Positions 36,071 to 49,273 of a DNA stretch of 64,000 nucleotides are shown piece after piece. The notes under the pieces are model-generated. The model saw only the letters and a program-made list of their open reading frames with translations. It searched no databases and was not told the DNA's origin. How positions within the stretch are numbered: position 1 is the stretch's first letter; every line of letters starts with the position of its first letter. The translations under genes and the position numbers were made by a program. Where the stretch lies: the NCBI GenBank assembly GCA_029990175.1, contig JARKIP010000005.1:35101501-35165500 (forward strand), written 5' to 3'. Source of the DNA: Petunia secreta. Its lineage: Eukaryota; Streptophyta; Magnoliopsida; Solanales; Solanaceae.

Positions 36071-36412
36071 ATTGCATCATATTGAGGGTAGGAGAATTCC
36101 GCCCTCAGAGCAGGAGGATTCCGCTCCATTGCATCATATTGAGGGTAGGAGGATTCCGCCCTCGGAGCAGGAGGATTCCGCTCCATTGCATCATATTGAG
36201 GGTAGGAGGATTCCGCCCTCGGAGCAGGAGGATTCCGCTCCATTGCATCATATTGAGGGTAGGAGGATTCCACCCTCGGAGCAGGAGGATCCCGCTCCAT
36301 TGCATCATATTGAGGGTAGGAGGATTCCGCCCTCGGAGCTGGAGGATTCCGCTCCATTGCATCATATTGAGGGTAGGAGGATTCCGCCCCCGGAGCAGGA
36401 GGATTTCGCTCC
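36071..36412 (+). repeat. 57-bp minisatellite in E LTR1
   Basis: Six units starting every 57 bp from 36071 (ATTGCATCATATTGAGGG then GGAGGATTCCGCC then CAGGAGGATTCCGCTCC). Unrelated to the 54-bp units of F, but at the equivalent place in the LTR. One relic of the 54-bp type (CGATGAGAGTCCCGCGCTGG) remains just upstream near 36011. Confidence 0.95.
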
Positions 36413-36567
36413 ATCTATTTGGCACATGTGACACCGTTGCATCATACTGCATTCATCCCATTTCATTGCACCGCGTGCTGAATATTGTGTGACAATCGTG
36501 TTGTGTTTTATATATGCGGTATGTATACTGTATCTCAGTTTGCCTATATATTTCTGGCTCGTATCTC

Positions 36568-36699
36568 GGGTTGCACGCCTCGGGAATATGAATATATGGA
36601 TTGGGTTGCACGCCTCGACAATATGAATATATGGATCGGGTTGCACGCCGCAACAGGATGGATATATGGATCGGGTTGCACGCCGCAACAGGATGTATT
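36568..36699 (+). repeat. 35-bp short repeat in E LTR1
   Basis: Four units at 36568, 36603, 36638 and 36673. The core GTTGCACGCCGCAAC can fold as a five-pair hairpin in the last two; the first two have CCTCG in place of CCGCA. Present at matching places in LTR2 and LTR3 and in shorter form in F. Confidence 0.85.
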
Positions 36700-37357
36700 T
36701 CTGATTGTTAATATGTTCGGGATACCTCTATGTTCTGGCTATCTTACGTTCCTGGTTTTAATGAGTTTGTGATTACATACGTGTTTCTAGTTATTATCTG
36801 GCTCTGCCTTTTCATAATTTAAATAAAAGGAATTTTGTTTATCTGTTTCTTTTCTCCCTGGCTAGCTATCCTACTCTTTGAGGTGGCTAGTCTGCCCCAC
36901 TTACTGAGTCCTTTTGACTCACCCTTGTTTGTTGTTTGTTTCTTGTCTATCTATTTCGTTTCGGCAGGTTCGCTCCAGGATTGAGTTCGCCACGTTGTGA
37001 AGGAGCGAAGACGACTTCAGCTGTCAGGGTGAGCCAACTTTTATTCCGAATGGCCACCAGTTTATTGGTTATTATTTCAGTTGCATTTTGCTCCCTTCAG
37101 AAGGTATTTGTCTTCTTTTGTACTCTTAGATGTCTAGTCTGGATAGCCCTAAACCTAGCATGTTGGGTAGTCAGCTGTAATTTCTTTTGTACAGCTTAGA
37201 GGTATCAGTATGTCTGTAAATTTTTTTTTAAGTCTTGTCCTTATTTATGAATTATTATATTTATTTTCCTAATTTAATTGGTAAGGGTTCGCCCGACGGG
37301 TCTAGGGGAGGATGTCGGGTGCCCGCACGGCCTAACCGGATTTCGGGTCGTGTCAGT

Positions 37358-37370
37358 TGGTATCAGAGCC
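37358..37370 (+). other. Primer-binding site, E first internal region
   Basis: TGGTATCAGAGCC, followed by an extra C compared with F. The second internal region has the same site at 43313-43325. Confidence 0.88.
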
Positions 37371-40300
37371 CAGTTTAGAGTCTATCCAGACTAAGACAGT
37401 GTCTAGTAGAGTCTCGCTGATGGGTACGTAGACGTCCGTACTTATCTACGAGAGGCTATGATGGCATTTAGGAAGTTTCACTTCCTTCTTTTCTGATCGT
37501 GCATCGGTCAAGATTCAAAAGTATTTTCGTTAATTTTTTAATTCCTTCGCGGTAATTGTGAAACCCTCGTGCGACAAATCAGCAAACGGTATGAGTTCAA
37601 GACGAAGCAGTCTAGCCAGGGGCTAGCACCGACGAAGCCTCGAGAGTTTTTTTTTTATCGTGCTGACGATCTAGTTATGGAGGTCCCAGCTGTACGAGCT
37701 CGCGATGGGCAAGGGAGCAGGGCCTTGTGGTTCCCTTGGCTCTCTACGATGCTTTTACGAGAATTTTGGGGACGTAGATACTGTAAGAACCTATTATTTG
37801 CTAGGAAGCTTATCAGGTTGTCGCAGATGCAGATGTTCGGTCTTAGGGAGCTTCTATTCCAGTTCTTAATATTGCCGCAGTAAAGTATGCTCCGTAGGCA
37901 ACATGTGTTGTGCCTCTAGTTATTCTGGCTGGTTAGCTAGCCCGAGTAATGGCTCGGTCCGAGTATCTGTAAAGGTTGCATTATTTTACGCGGTTGAACC
38001 TTCCGATATTCTTAAGCAATGCATCAGATAAACCCCGTGATTCTTTTAAAAAATAAAATGACGTCAGCATATCCTTCAGGCTGTTAGTTATCTCGAGCAG
38101 TACGCTGTGTATTATTCTTCTTCCCAGTTTTAGGGGTCCAGCCTTGAATTGGTGGGCCGCTCTCTTATTAGCTAACTTGGTTCGATTTTTCTTTTAGATT
38201 CGTGGGAAAGTTCCTTTCGAGTAGCGAACGAGATGAAAAGTGTTACCAGTTCGAGTGGATTTGACAGGGTAGCCTGTCGGTTAGCCTGTTGGTTTCAGAA
38301 TATAAGATTGAATTCTATAAAATGGCCGAATATGCATTTGAACTAGTTCATGAGCCTTTCGAGAGATTCAAAGATTTATTGATGACCTTTCTTTTTCCTT
38401 GAGATCCCAGATGGCTCGAGAGATTGAGGTCGGGATTTCATTTGATATTGTTGTTGATATTGCTCGAAAGTTCAAGGCATACCATAAGTTAGAGCAGGAA
38501 GAGTTAGAGCAGGAAAGTAAGAGATCCCACGGCCCTGGTGGGTAACCATGGTACCTCATTTGGAAGTAAGAGTTCTGATTATTTTTGGAGGTCACCTTCC
38601 AGGTTATCTCAGCTTGTGTCCTGTGATTATTAAAATGCGCCAGTAGTGTGTCAAGATCAGAATTAGTTTTTCTCTTTATAGCTATCAACATTCTGTCTAG
38701 TTCCATTTTCAATGAAAAGGTATTATCATTGTGGTGAGTCTGGTTATCCTTTGAGTAGTTTTTCCCTTACTCCGGCAAGTAGGCAGTCGTTCTTTCTCCT
38801 GTCATCAGGCACCTGCACAGTCGTAGGGAATTTCATTTAGATCTCAATCAGCCAGAGAAATGCCACCATCCAGTAGAGGTCGAGAGCATGATGGCAGTGG
38901 TTCTCCAGAAAGTGCTTGTCAGGGTAGTGGCTCAGCTCAGCTGCAGAGGCAGTTCTATGAACTGCTAGTATGGCAGGATGTTGAGGCATCCGATGTAGTA
39001 GACCCGTGTGTTTCTTCTTCCCTTATCTGTAAGTAAGACTTATCTTTCCGATCGATCTGGAAATGGTGTGTCTTATCATGTTTCGACGGTTTCCTTGGAT
39101 ATTGTCGTAATTAAGAATCGGTTGCGGTAGAGGGGTGAGTTTCTGATACGATTTATTCCTGGCATTTATGAGACCCTACTAGTTTATCTGATCTAAATAT
39201 AAGAGATTTGACGGTGAGTATTGCTATTGCCTACTTGGCATCCTGTTATGCCACCTTGTGTTATTATGTCAAGTCATTTTACCTCTCTCCTCGGAAATCA
39301 GTGTTGGTCGGATGATGGGATTTTTATTCGTCACCATCAGGAAGTGTCGTTGTTTCTTCCGGTGTAAAATGATTAGTAAGTAATATTCGATCTGCGTATC
39401 TCCTTTTGGTTCAAAACGCTAATAAAGTCATGTTATGTTATGAGCTTCTCTGGGTTATAAAAGGGTTTCTGGTAAATTGTCAGAATTTCCTTCTTATTGG
39501 AAGGTTAAAATTGGTATGGATGTTTTTCCATAAAGCTTATTTAATGTCTATCTCTTCAATTGCGATTTTTTGGCTCGCCTAACGCAGAAGTAGTCTAGCT
39601 TTGGTAGTCAAGCAAATAAGAAGATGAACTTCCTGAAGCTCTAATTATTTCTATCCTCGATCCATTTCCATTTCTTCTTCGTCCGGCACTAGTGAGCTTG
39701 GGCGATTGGTAGCCGCTTGTGACATTCCTTGTGTTGAGCCAGAGTACGTGTTATTGTGGCCGGGTAAGCATATTATTGTTTTGGAAGCATATTATTGTTT
39801 TGGTCCAGTTGTCTCATCTTGTTATCTGTTTAACATGTTTATGTTATCAGTTTATCCGGGTATCCATTCCCATGTATAGTATAATGTTGGTTCTATTTTT
39901 GCAGATCATCTAGTTTCAGGGGAAAATCTGCCGAAATTTTTATACAGAAGTACCATCCATCGGGCGGTGGTGTTTACGGCAAAGGTATGGAGTTGCGAAC
40001 TCGAGAGTTGCAGCTAGTTGGCAACTCGAAAGGGTAGTTTGGTAGTTTAGGTCTGCCTATGTTCAGCTTTTAGCTAGGTTTTCTTTAATCCAGCAGGTTG
40101 TGCGAGGATGACTATTTCTATTCAAATTAGTTGTATGAGTTTATACTTTAAGTGGAGGAGTCTTCCTCCAATTGATACAGAATCATAATATTAAATCTCT
40201 AAGGCGTTGCTGAAGCGTAAGCTAATTCTTAGTTCCATCGACTTGTTCTATATCGGAAGGTATATCGAAGAGGTAATTATCGGCTGAATCATGTTAACCC

Positions 40301-40570
40301 AATCAAAGTTTCGTGTATCTTTGTTTCGAAAATATAGAACTCCTCTCTCATGATCGAGAAAGGGTCGGCTTAGTCCGAATAAGTTCGGCAATGATGTTAT
40401 CATACTATCAGAATATGTTTTATCCAAGAGTTTGATGTGCGTGTTATAACTCTGATTCTGTAATTATGAGATAATATCCGTGGAGAAGTTTATGAAGGTT
40501 GTGCAAGTTCTCTTGTTATCTGCGTAAATCTTGCTTTAGATTTAGGCTCGTTCGAGGACGAACGAGAGTT
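37371..40570 (+). other. E internal region 1, mostly non-coding
   Basis: Homologous to the F interior. A gag remnant is readable near 38400-38545 (MAREIEVGISFD, YHKLEQEELEQ, KRSHGPGG) and then stops; a Ser/Gly-rich remnant follows near 38860-39000. No polymerase or integrase domain recognised. Confidence 0.7.
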
Positions 40571-40584
40571 TAAGTGGAGGAGAA
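40571..40584 (+). other. Polypurine tract, E first copy
   Basis: TAAGTGGAGGAGAA before the middle LTR; the second copy is at 46526-46539. Confidence 0.85.
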
Positions 40585-43310
40585 TGAAACGACCTAGGTC
40601 AGTTGTTTCGGAAGTTAGGACTCTGATTGGCGTGCCAATAATTTTAAAATATTTGTAATGTCCATTAGAACCTGTCTGTAAAATTTGAGCTAAATTAGAC
40701 CTCGTTTGATAGGCATCGGAAGAAGGATTCAGTTTTTATTGGCAATAAATATTAAAAAGAGATTTTCGAGCTCGGTTTTGTCGAATGAGCTCAAATTCGA
40801 AATCCGAAAGCCCCGCTAGGTTTGTATGATTATTTGTGATGTTTGTGAACTTTCGAAAGTGAATTTCGATGTTGTTCGGCTAGTTTCCGCTAAAATGCCG
40901 AAAGTTAAATACTTTGACTTTTTTCATTTAAATTCGCATCTTGAGTTTCGGGAGTCCAATTTGAGATCTGCCTTCGCGAGTATGTTACATATATTTTGTA
41001 TATCTGGTATGCAAAAGTTGGAATTATTTCGAATATCGTAGGGTACTGTTTTAATTTTTACCGTAGCAGCGAATTTTTTTAAAAAAAAGGTAAAAAGACA
41101 AAAAAGAAAAAAAGACAAAAGAATGGAGAATATATACTCAGCGCTAAGGGATAAGCTTAGCTTAATCAAAACAGAAACAGAACGCTACAACAAACGAAAC
41201 AGAGAAAATGACATAACGCAGTGGAAAAAATGCCAGAAAAAAGGGGCCGGAGAAAAGTAGAATTTTCACCCTAAAACATTCAGGTAATGATCTTAATATA
41301 TTATTTGAGTTTATTATGTATGTTTGAATATATTTTTACGGTAAAAATAGGGATCTTAGACATCGCCCTAATGACGTAAATTGATAGTTTAAAGGGTCAA
41401 ATGGACCCCGATAATGAAATTGATTATATATTCGTACTCAGTGAGTTATGGGAAACTTATAAATGTAATTTATTTGGGGTTTGGTTATGTGGCCTTAAAC
41501 CCTGTATATGGGCCTGGCCTGCGTATTGCGTATGCGAATAGGGTATCAGGTTCTTAACCGGATTGCCCTAAGATGTGAGGAATGAAGCCTTTAGCCTAAT
41601 TTGATATATTTTTCTGCTTATTGAATAGAGTGGGATTGTTTGGCAATGAAACCAAAGGACAAGCAGTTATTGAGTGGATGTACTAACTTTGTAACAAGGT
41701 AAGTGTTTATATCCATCTCTTTGGAGGCACCTGGCCTCGTGGATTTTCTACCACGTGTTCCTTACGTGTGTAGCTGCCGATAGGCGTACTCATTACGCCT
41801 TAGCTTTGGATTTATATTCTATATTATATATTATGTCCTGTTATTTGTATTGCATTGAGAATCTAAGTATTGTACTTGGGTTGTGAGTTGGTATATACTT
41901 TTCAGCTGTCGATGAGAGTCCCGCGCTGGTGATGGGTTATTATTGCATCATGTTGCATTCGTATGCCCATTGCATCATATTGAGGGTAGGAGGATTCCGC
42001 CCTCGGAGTAGGAGGATTCCGCTCCATTGCATCATATTGAGGGTAGGAGGATTCCGCCCTCGGAGCAGGAGGATTCCGCTCCATTGCATCATATTGAGGG
42101 TAGGAGGATTCCGCCCTCGGAGCAGGAGGATTCCGCTCCATTGCATCATATTGAGGGTAGGAGGATTCCGCCCTCGGAGCAGGAGGATCCCGCTCCATTG
42201 CATCATATTGAGGGATGAAGGATTCCGCCCTCGAAGCAGGAGGATTCCGCTCCATTGCATCATATTGAGGGATGAAGGATTCCGCCCTCGGAGCTGGAGG
42301 ATTCCGCTCCATTGCATCATATTGAGGGTAGGAGGATTCCGCCCCCGGAGCAGGAGGATTCCGCTCCATCTATTTGGCACATGTGACACCATTGCATATT
42401 ACTGCATTCATCCCATTTCATTGCACCGCGTGCTGACTATTGTGTGACTATCGTGTTGTGTTTTATATATGCGGTATGTATACCGTATCTCAGTTTGCCT
42501 ATATATTTCTGGCTCGTATCTCGGGTTGCACGCCTCGGGAATATGAATATATGGATTGGGTTGCACGCCTCGACAATATGAATATATGGATCGGGTTGCA
42601 CGCCGCAACAGGATGGATATATGGATCGGGTTGCACGCCGCAACAGGATGTATTTCTGATTGTTAATATGTTCGGGATACCTCTATGTTCTGGCTATCTT
42701 ACGTTCCTGGTTTTATTGAGTTTGTGATTACATACGTGTTTCTAGTTATTATCTGGCTCTACCTTTTCATAATTTAAATAAAAGGAATTTTGTTTATCTG
42801 TTTCTTTTCTCCCTGGCTAGCTATCCTACTCTTTGAGGTGGCTAGTCTGCCCCACTTATTGAGTCCTTTTGACTCACCCTTGTTTGTTGTTTGTTTCTTG
42901 TCTATCTATTTCGTTTTGGCAGGTTCGCTCCAGGATTGAGTTCGCCACGTTGTGAAGGAGCGAAGACGACTTCAGCTGTCAGGGTGAGCCAACTTTTATT
43001 CCGAATGGCCACCAGTTTATTGATTATTATTTCAGTTGCATTTTGCTCCCTTCAGAAGGTATTTGTCTTCTTTTGTACTCTTAGATGTCTAGTCTGGATA
43101 GCCCTAAACCTAGCATGTTGGGTAGTCAGCTGTAATTTCTTTTGTACAGCATAGAGGTATCAGTATGTCTGTAAATTTTTTTTTAAGTCTTGTCCTTATT
43201 TATGAATTATTATATTTATTTTCCTAATTTAATTGGTAAGGGTTCGCCCGACGGGTCTAGGGGAGGATGTTGGGTGCCCGCACGGCCTAACCGGATTTCG
43301 GGTCGTGTCA
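40585..43310 (+). repeat. Element E LTR2 (shared middle LTR)
   Basis: 2726 bp; it serves as 3' LTR of the first and 5' LTR of the second internal region. It has seven 57-bp units (41969-42367) against six in LTR1. Private changes include an 8-base loss near 41236 (AAAATAAGAAAA reduced). Confidence 0.93.
41969..42367 (+). repeat. 57-bp minisatellite in E LTR2
   Basis: Seven units of 57 bp. Two units carry the variant GAGGGATGAAGG in place of GAGGGTAGGAGG. Confidence 0.95.
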
Positions 43311-46300
43311 GTTGGTATCAGAGCCCAGTTTAGAGTCTATCCAGACTAAGACAGTGTCTAGTAGAGTCTCGCTGATGGGTACGTAGACGTCCGTACTTAT
43401 CTACGAGAGGCTATGATGGCATTTAGGAAGTTTCACTTCCTTCTTTTCTGATCGTGCATCGGTCAAGGATTCAAAAGTATTTTCATTAATTTTTTAATTC
43501 CTTCGCGGTAATTGTGAAACCCTCGTGCGACAAATCAGCAAACGGTATGAGTTCAAGACGAAGCAGTCTAGCCAGGGGCTAGCACCGACGAAGCCTCGAG
43601 AGTTTTTTTTTATCGTGCTGACGATCTAGTTATGGAGGTCCCAGCTGTACGAGCTCGCGATGGGCAAGGGAGCAGGGCCTTGTGGTTCCCTTGGCTCTCT
43701 ACGATGCTTTTACGAGAATTTTGGGGACGTAGATACTGTAAGAACCTATTATTTGCTAGGAAGCTTATCAGGTTGTCGCAGATGCAGATGTTCGGTCTTA
43801 GGGAGCTTCTATTCCAGTTCTTAATATTGCCGCAGTAAAGTATGCTCCGTAGGCAACATGTGTTGTGCCTCTAGTTATTCTGGCTGGTTAGCTAGCCCGA
43901 GTAATGGCTCGGTCCGAGTATCTGTAAAGGTTGCATTATTTTACGCGGTTGAACCTTCCGATATTCTTAAGCAATGCATCAGATAAACCCCGTGATTCTT
44001 TTAAAAAATAAAATGACGTCAGCATATCCTTCAGGCTGTTAGTTATCTCGAGCAGTACGCTGTGTATTATTCTTCTTCCCAGTTTTAGGGGTCCAGCCTT
44101 GAATTGGTGGGCCGCTCTCTTATTAGCTAACTTGGTTCGATTTTTCTTTTAGATTCGTGGGAAAGTTCCTTTCGAGTAGCGAACGAGATGAAAAGTGTTA
44201 CCAGTTCGAGTGGATTTGACAGGGTAGCCTGTCGGTTAGCCTGTTGGTTTCAGAATATAAGATTGAATTCTATAAAATGGCCGAATATGCATTTGAACTA
44301 GTTCATGAGCCTTTCGAGAGATTCAAAGATTTATTGATGACCTTTCTTTTTCCTTGAGATCCCAGATGGCTCGAGAGATTGAGGTCGGGATTTCATTTGA
44401 TATTGTTGTTGATATTGCTCGAAGGTTCAAGGCATACCATAAGTTAGAGCAGGAAGAGTTAGAGCAGGAAAGTAAGAGATCCCACGGCCCTGGTGGGTAA
44501 CCATGGTACCTCATTTCGAAGTTAGAGTTCTGATTATTTTTGGAGGTCACCTTCCAGGTTATCTCAGCTTGTGTCCTGTGATTATTAAAATGCGCCAGTA
44601 GTGTGTCAAGATCAGAATTAGTTTTTCTCTTTATAGCTATCAACATTCTGTCTAGCTCCATTTTCAATGAAAAGGTATTATCATTGTGGTGAGTCTGGTT
44701 ATCCTTTGAGTAGTTTTTCCCTTACTCCGGCAAGTAGGCAGTCGTTCTTTCTCCTGTCATCAGGCACCTGCACAGTCGTAGGGAATTTCATTTAGATCTC
44801 AATCAGCCAGAGAAATGCCACCATCCAGTAGAGGTCGAGAGCATGATGGCAGTGGTTCTCCAGAAAGTGCTTGTCAGGGTAGTGGCTCAGCTCAGCTGCA
44901 GAGGCAGTTCTATGAACTGCTAGTATGGCAGGATGTTGAGGCATCCGATGTAGTAGACCCGTGTGTTTCTTCTTCCCTTATCTGTAAGTAAGACTTATCT
45001 TTCCGATCGATCTGGAAATGGTGTGTCTTATCATGTTTCGACGGTTTCCTTGGATATTGTCGTAATTAAGAATCGGTTGCGGTAGAGGGGTGAGTTTCTG
45101 ATACGATTTATTCCTGGCATTTATGAGACCCTACTAGTTTATCTGATCTAAATATAAGAGATTTGACGGTGAGTATTGCTATTGCCTACTTGGCATCCTG
45201 TTATGCCACCTTGTGTTATTATGTCAAGTCATTTTACCTCTCTCCTCGGAAATCAGTGTTGGTCGGATGATGGGATTCTTATTCGTCACCATCAGGAAGT
45301 GTCGTTGTTTCTTCCGGTGTAAAATGATTAGTAAGTAATATTCGATCTACGTATCTCCTTTTGGTTCAAAACGCTAATAAAGTCATGTTATCTTATGAGC
45401 TTGTCTGGGTTATAAAAGGTTTTCTGGTAAATTGTCAGAATTTCCTTCTTATTGGAAGGTTAAAATTGGTATGGATGTTTTTCCATAAAGCTTATTTAAT
45501 GTCTATCTCTTCAATTGCGATTTTTTGGCTCGCCTAACGCGGAAGTAGTCTAGCTTTGGTAGTCAAGCAAATAAGAAGATGAACTTCCTGAAGCTCTAAT
45601 TATTTCTATCCTCGATCCATTTCCATTTCTTCTTCGTCCGGCACTAGTGAGCTTGGGCGATTGGTAGCCGCTTGTGACGTTCCTTGTGTTGAGCCAGAGT
45701 ACGTGTTATTGTGGCCGGGTAAGCATATTATTGTTTTGGAAGCATATTATTGTTTTGGTCCAGTTGTCTCATCTTGTTATCTGTTTAACATGTTTATGTT
45801 ATCAGTTTATCCGGGTATCCATTCCCATGTATAGTATAGTGTTGGTTCTATTTTTGCGGATCATCCAGTTTCAGGGGAAAATCTGCCGAAATTTTTATAA
45901 AGAATTACCATCCATCGGGCGGTGGTGTTTACGGCAAAGGTATGAAGTTGCGAACTCGAGAGTTGCAGCTAGTTGGCAACTCGAAAGGGTAGTTTGGTAG
46001 TTTAGGTCTGCCTATGTTCAGCTTTTAGCTAGGTCTTCTTTAATCCAGCAGGTTGTGCGAGGATGACAATTTCTATTCAAATTAGTTGTATGAGTTTATA
46101 CTTTAAGTGGAGGAGTCTTCCTCCAATTGATACAGAATCATAATATTAAATCTCTAAGGCGTTGCTGAAGCGTAAGCTAATTCTTAGTTCCATCGACTTG
46201 TTCTATATCGAAAGGTATATCGAAGAGGTAATTATCGGCTGAATCATATTAACCCATTCAAAGTTTCGTGTATCTTTGTTTCGAAAATATAGAACTCCTC

Positions 46301-46539
46301 TCTCATGATCGAGAAAGGGTCGGCTTAGTCCGAATAAGTTCGGCAATGATGTTATCATACTATCAGAATATGTTTTATCCAAGAGTTTGATGTGCGTGTT
46401 ATAACTCTGATTCTGTAATTATGAGATAATATCCGTGGAGAAGTTTATGAAGGTTGTGCAAGTTCTCTTGTTATCTGCGTAAATCTTGCTTTACATTTAG
46501 GCTCGTTCGAGGACGAACGAGAGTTTAAGTGGAGGAGAA
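43311..46539 (+). other. E internal region 2
   Basis: 3229 bp, the same length as region 1 and almost identical. Differences I noted include CTCGAAAGTT/CTCGAAGGTT near 44420, CATTTGGAAGT/CATTTCGAAGT near 44515 and ATACAGAAGTACC/ATAAAGAATTACC near 45900. It contains the primer site (43313-43325), the gag remnant (44355-44500) and a polypurine tract at 46526-46539. No intact gene. Confidence 0.85.
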
Positions 46540-49268
46540 TGAAACGACCTAGGTCAGTCGTTTCAGAAGTTAGAACTCCGATTGGCGTGCCAATAATTTT
46601 AAAATATTTGTAATGTCCATTAGAACCTGTCTGTAAAATTTGAGCTAAATCAGACCTCGTTTGATAGGCATCGGAAGAAGGATTCAGTTTTTATTGGCAA
46701 TAAATATTAGACATTTTCGAGCTCGGTTTTGCCGAATGAGCTCCAATTCGAAATCCGAAAGCGCCGTTAGGTTTGTATGATTATTTGGGATTTTTGTGAA
46801 CTTTCGAAAGTGAATTTGATGTTGTTCGGCTAGTTTCCGCTAAAATGCTGAAAGTTAAATAATTTGACTTTTTTCATTTAAATTCGCATCTTGAGTTTCA
46901 GGAGTCCAATTTGAGATCTGCCTTCGCGAGTATGTTACATATATTTTGTATATCTGATATGCAAAAGTTGGAATTATTTCGAATATCGTAGGGTACCGTT
47001 TTAATTTTTACCGTAGCAGCGAATTTTTTTTAAAAGAAAGGTAAAAAGACAAAAAAGAAAAAAAGACAAAAGAATGGAGAATATATACTCAGCGCTAAGG
47101 GATAAGCTTAGCTTAATCAAAACAGAAACAGAACGCTACAACTAACGAAACAGAGAAAATGACATAACGCAGTGGAAAAAATGCCAGAAAATAAGAAAAG
47201 GGGCCGGAGAAAAGTAGAATTTTCACCCTGAAACATTCAGGTAATGATCTTAATATATTATTTGAGTTTATTACGTATGTTTGAATATATTGTTACGGTA
47301 AAAATAGGGATCTTAGACATCGCCCTAATGACGTAAATTGATAGTTTAAAGGGTCAAATGGACCCCGATAATGAAATTGATTATATATTCGTACTCAGTG
47401 AGTTATGGGAAACTTATAAATTTAATTTATTTGGGGTTTGGTTATGTGGCCTTAAACCCTGTATATGGGCCTGGCCTGCGTATTGCGTATGCGAATAGGG
47501 TATCAGGTTCTTAACCGGATTGCCCTAAGATGTGAGGAATGAAGCCTTTAGCCTAATTTGATATATTTTTCTGCTTATTGAATAGAGTGGGATTGTTTGG
47601 CAATGAAACCAAAGGACAAGCGGTTATTGAGTGGATGTACTAACTTTGTAACAAGGTAAGTGTTTATATCCATCTCTTTGGAGGCACCTGGCCTCGTGGA
47701 TTTTCTACCACGTGTTCCTTACGTGTGTAGCTGCCGATAGGCGTACTCATTACGCCTTAGCTTTGGATTTATATTCTATATTATATATTATGTCCTGTTA
47801 TTTGTATTGCATTGAGAATCTGAGTATTGTACTTGGGTTGTGAGTTGGTATATACTTTCCCGCTGTCGATGAGAGTCCCGCGCTGGTGATGGGTTATTAT
47901 TGCATCATGTTGCATTCGTATGCCCATTGCATCATATTGAGGGTAGGAGGATTCCGCCCTCGGAGCAGGAGGATTCCGCTCCATTGCATCATATTGAGGG
48001 TAGGAGGATTCCGCCCTCGGAGCAGGAGGATTCCGCTCCATTGCATCATATTGAGGGTAGGAGGATTCCGCCCTCGGAGCAGGAGGATTCCGCTCCATTG
48101 CATCATATTGAGGGTAGGAGGATTCCGCCCTCGGAGCAGGAGGATCCCGCTCCATTGCATCATATTGAGGGATGAAGGATTCCGCCCTCGGAGCAGGAGG
48201 ATTCCGCTCCATTGCATCATATTGAGGGTAGGAGGATTCCACCCTCGGAGCTGGAGGATTCCGCTCCATTCCATCATATTGAGGGTAGGAGGATTCCGCC
48301 CCCAGAGCAGGAGGATTCCGCTCCATCTATTTGGCACTTGTGACACCATTGCATCATACTGCATTCATCCCATTTCATTGCACCGCGTGCTGACTATTGT
48401 GTGACTATCGTGTTGTGTTTTATATATGCGGTATGTATACCGTATCTCAGTTTGCCTATATATTTCTGGCTCGTATCTCGGGTTGCACGCCTCGGGAATA
48501 TGAATATATGGATCGGGTTGCACGCCTCGACAATATGAATATATGGATCGGGTTGCGCGCCGCAACAGGATGGATATATGGATCGGGTTGCACGCCGCAA
48601 CAGGATGTATTTCTGATTGTTAATATGTTCGGGATACCTCTATGTTCTGGCTATCTTACGTTCCTGGTTTTAATGAGTTTGTGATTACATACGTGTTTCT
48701 AGTTATTATCTGGCTCTGTCTTTTCATAATTTAAATAAAAGGAATTTTGTTTATCTGTTTCTTTTCTCCCTGGTTAGATATCCTACTCTTTGTGGTGGCT
48801 ACTCTGCCCCACTTATTGAGTCCTTTTGACTCACCCTTGTTTGTTGTTTGTTTCTTGTCTATCTATTTCGTTTCGGCAGGTTCGCTCCAGAATTGAGTTC
48901 GCCACGTTGTGAAGGAGCGAAGACGACTTCAGCTGTCAGGGTGAGCCAACTTTTATTCCGAATGGCCACCAGTTTATTGGTTATTATTTCAGTTGCATTT
49001 TGCTCCCTTCAGAAGGTATTTGTCTTCTTTTGTACTCTTAGATGTCTAGTCTGGATAGCCCTAAATCTAGCATGTTGGGTAGTCAGCTGTAATTTCTTTT
49101 GTACAGCTTAGAGGTATCAGTATGTCTGTAAATTTTTTTTTTAAGTCTTGTCCTTATTTATGAATTATTATATTTATTTTCCTAATTTAATTGGTAAGGG
49201 TTCGCCCGACGGGTCTAGGGGAGGATGTCGGGTGCCCGCACGGCCTAACCGGATTTCGGGTCGTGTCA
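46540..49268 (+). repeat. Element E LTR3
   Basis: 2729 bp, ending GGGTCGTGTCA, then TSD CTTCC. Seven 57-bp units at 47926-48324. Confidence 0.93.
47926..48324 (+). repeat. 57-bp minisatellite in E LTR3
   Basis: Seven units; one has the GAGGGATGAAGG variant, against two in LTR2, so variants have been shuffled or lost between copies. Confidence 0.95.
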
Positions 49269-49273
49269 CTTCC

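Larger units (their letters stand above)
34680..37355 (+). repeat. Element E LTR1
   Basis: 2676 bp, TGAAACGACC to GGGTCGTGTCA. It holds six 57-bp minisatellite units (36071-36412) and four 35-bp GGGTTGCACGCC units (36568-36699). It differs from LTR2 and LTR3, which agree with each other, at several sites including the minisatellite copy number. Confidence 0.93.
34680..49268 (+). mobile_element. Element E: tandem LTR retrotransposon, LTR-int-LTR-int-LTR
   Basis: 14589 bp between copies of CTTCC. LTRs at 34680-37355, 40585-43310 and 46540-49268; two internal regions of 3229 bp each at 37356-40584 and 43311-46539, almost identical. Each internal region starts with a tRNA-iMet primer site and ends with the same polypurine tract. 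Same family as F; no intact coding capacity. The likely origin is unequal recombination between the LTRs of one insertion. Confidence 0.93.

Noticed and set aside
36071..36412. Proline-rich repeat protein suggested by long frames on both strands of the 57-bp array
   Set aside because: Unit length divisible by three keeps several frames open at once; the array lies in an LTR and its copy number varies between LTRs.
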